Part shown: one piece after another, positions 5,734-6,717 of the stretch
Layout: every line of letters starts with the position of its first letter
How positions within the stretch are numbered: position 1 is the first letter of the stretch
Source of the DNA: an uncultured Ruminococcus sp.
GTDB lineage: Bacteria > Bacillota > Clostridia > Oscillospirales > Ruminococcaceae
Assembly (NCBI GenBank): GCA_900539835.1
Contig: UQDR01000040.1
Location: forward strand, 1 to 6,717
Direction of reading: 5' to 3'
Length of the DNA stretch: 6,717 nt
Notes under the pieces: model-generated
Databases searched by the model: none
The model's input: the letters and a program-made list of their open reading frames with translations, nothing else
What the model was told of the DNA's origin: nothing
Position numbers and translations under genes: made by a program

Positions 5734-6468
5734 ATGATTAAGAAGAAGCTGCTTACAGCGCTTTGTTTCGGACTTGTCTGTACAGCCGTAGGGATATGCG
5801 GATATAACGCCGATAAAAGGCTTGTGCTTGAAACTGTTTCAACACAGATTTCAGAAACAGTACAAAAGCCCATAATTGTCCTTGATGCAGGTCACGGAGG
5901 TGCAGACGGAGGATGTGTAAGCGTAAACAATAAGTGTGAAAAGGATATAAATCTGAATATACTGCTGTCTTTAAGAGATATGCTCAACATAATGGGCTAT
6001 GAAACTCAATGCACCCGTGAAAGCGACATATCAATTCACGACGAGGGAATTCAAGGGTTGGCAAAACAGAAAAAATCAGATATGGACAATCGGCTTGCAA
6101 TTTTCAATAAATTTGACGGCGCCATTGCCATTTCAATTCATCAAAACCAGTTTACTGATGAAAAATACAGCGGCGCTCAGATGTTTTACAGTCCGAAAGT
6201 CACCGGCAGCGAACAGCTTGCGTCAATTATGCAGAAACAATTTGTTTCAAAGCTTCAGCCGGAAAACACCCGTGAAACAAAGCCTGTGGGCGATGAGCTT
6301 TTCTTACTTAACAATGCAAAATGTCCGGCTGTCATGATTGAATGCGGATTTTTATCCAATCATGAAGAAGCCGCAAAATTAGAGGATGAAAATTATCAGA
6401 AGCAAATTGCTTTCACCATATTCAGCGGAATTTCCGAATTCAAATCAACCAATACTTCTATACAATAA
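5734..6468 (+). CDS. cwlD: CwlD-type N-acetylmuramoyl-L-alanine amidase
   Basis: This zinc amidase (Amidase_3 family) cleaves the amide bond between N-acetylmuramic acid and the first L-alanine of peptidoglycan. CwlD proteins act during sporulation, with a deacetylase such as PdaA, to make the muramic-delta-lactam of spore cortex that germination enzymes recognise. The chosen start gives 244 residues, the normal CwlD length. Residues 1-24 are a Lys-rich head and a hydrophobic segment, a signal peptide or membrane anchor. The catalytic domain covers about 46-235. Zinc ligands are His54 (A-G-H-G-G), Glu69 and His136 (S-I-H-Q-N), and the catalytic Glu is Glu203 (I-E-C-G-F-L-S-N). The G-A-Q-M-F-Y stretch and the L-L-N-N-A-K-C-P region resemble CwlD more than vegetative amidases. 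The frame is open from 5605, but the ATG at 5734 with a purine-rich AGAGAGGA (5715-5722) 11 bases before it gives a proper signal sequence. It could instead be a related cell-wall amidase. Confidence 0.82.
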   Translation: MIKKKLLTALCFGLVCTAVGICGYNADKRLVLETVSTQISETVQKPIIVLDAGHGGADGGCVSVNNKCEKDINLNILLSLRDMLNIMGYETQCTRESDISIHDEGIQGLAKQKKSDMDNRLAIFNKFDGAIAISIHQNQFTDEKYSGAQMFYSPKVTGSEQLASIMQKQFVSKLQPENTRETKPVGDELFLLNNAKCPAVMIECGFLSNHEEAAKLEDENYQKQIAFTIFSGISEFKSTNTSIQ

Positions 6469-6717
6469 CGAACAATACCCATGCTTCACTATAAGCAAGA
6501 TATTTGATTCAAAAACGGAATTCCTACATCAATTCTGTAAACTTACCACAGTGGGGGAAAACTATAAATTATCACGAACTGATATCGTGAATTGGCCCGT
6601 GCGGCCGAGCACCCCTTTCACTAATAGCCCCATTTGGACGTTTTTTGCACGCAAACGTGCAACTATGAACGAAATATGAAATCAAGTTTGTATCAATGCA
6701 CAAAAAATGCACACTCA
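6469..6717. other. Region after the amidase with short hairpins and a GC-richer patch
   Basis: No convincing gene or rho-independent terminator is seen. Three small perfect hairpins occur: TCACGA/TCGTGA at 6572-6590, GTGC/GCAC at 6599-6612 and TTGCACG/CGTGCAA at 6645-6662. None is followed by a T run on either strand. The stretch of about 6585-6640 is richer in GC than the surrounding spacer DNA. It is open in several frames, including a plus-strand frame running past the amidase region to 6679 and a minus-strand frame at 6562-6681, but none has a credible start, binding site or recognised motif. A direct repeat, AATGCACA, lies at 6695-6702 and 6706-6713. It may be a dispersed repeat, a gene relic or the control region of a gene to the right. 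Confidence 0.4.

Noticed and set aside
5723..5737. Four-codon leader frame overlapping the cwlD start by ATGA
   Set aside because: The AGAGAGG purine tract is only one base from its ATG, too close for translation. It is probably chance.
5999..6337. Plus-strand 112-codon frame inside the amidase gene
   Set aside because: It is a shadow in another frame of a gene with intact zinc-ligand motifs.
6386..6679. Plus-strand 97-codon frame overlapping the amidase end
   Set aside because: Its first third lies in another frame of the amidase gene, it has no ribosome binding site, and the composition changes along its length. I treat the part after 6468 only as an unexplained region.
1..6717. CRISPR array, toxin-antitoxin pair, retron or other defence system
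   Set aside because: I found no regularly spaced repeats, paired small genes or reverse-transcriptase-like protein on either strand.

Overview
The window looks like chromosome of a low-GC, spore-forming member of the Firmicutes, most likely a gut or rumen clostridium. The reasons are AT-rich spacers, strong GGAGG-type Shine-Dalgarno sites, consensus sigma-A promoters, a CwlD-like spore-cortex amidase and a glycan-scavenging beta-mannosidase. No species can be assigned from the sequence alone.

Layout, left to right. (1) 1-1400 looks like the end of an integrated mobile element: the last 27 codons of an unidentified plus-strand gene (1-84), a terminator between converging genes (133-169), and a minus-strand tyrosine recombinase (221-1207). 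The recombinase start lies about 195 bp from the 3' end of a tRNA-Lys gene. Two strong minus-strand terminator hairpins (1259-1304, 1348-1390) separate the two. (2) 1402-1890 holds two minus-strand tRNA genes, Lys(UUU) and Leu(CAA). Each has its own perfect TTGACA-17-TATAAT promoter and a following terminator. (3) 1891-2117 is a gene-free spacer with a few short palindromes. (4) 2118-5539 is an apparent minus-strand two-gene operon: a LysR-type regulator (TTG start) followed 26 bp later by a GH2 beta-mannosidase. A good sigma-A promoter (5598-5626) lies upstream of the regulator. (5) 5540-5733 is a divergent control region. (6) 5734-6468 is a plus-strand CwlD-type N-acetylmuramoyl-L-alanine amidase with a candidate sporulation promoter. 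(7) 6469-6717 has no convincing gene. It holds a relatively GC-rich patch, three short hairpins and a short direct repeat.

How the genes fit together: the regulator and mannosidase probably form one catabolic unit in which the LysR protein senses a sugar-related or metabolic signal and the intracellular enzyme releases mannose from short beta-mannosides. The amidase belongs to a separate programme, spore cortex maturation. The integrase and the left fragment belong to an accessory element that probably used tRNA-Lys as its target. I see no convincing novel defence or genetic system. The most useful leads are the element/tRNA junction, the strand-specific double terminator beside it, the candidate sporulation promoter and the unexplained right-hand patch.
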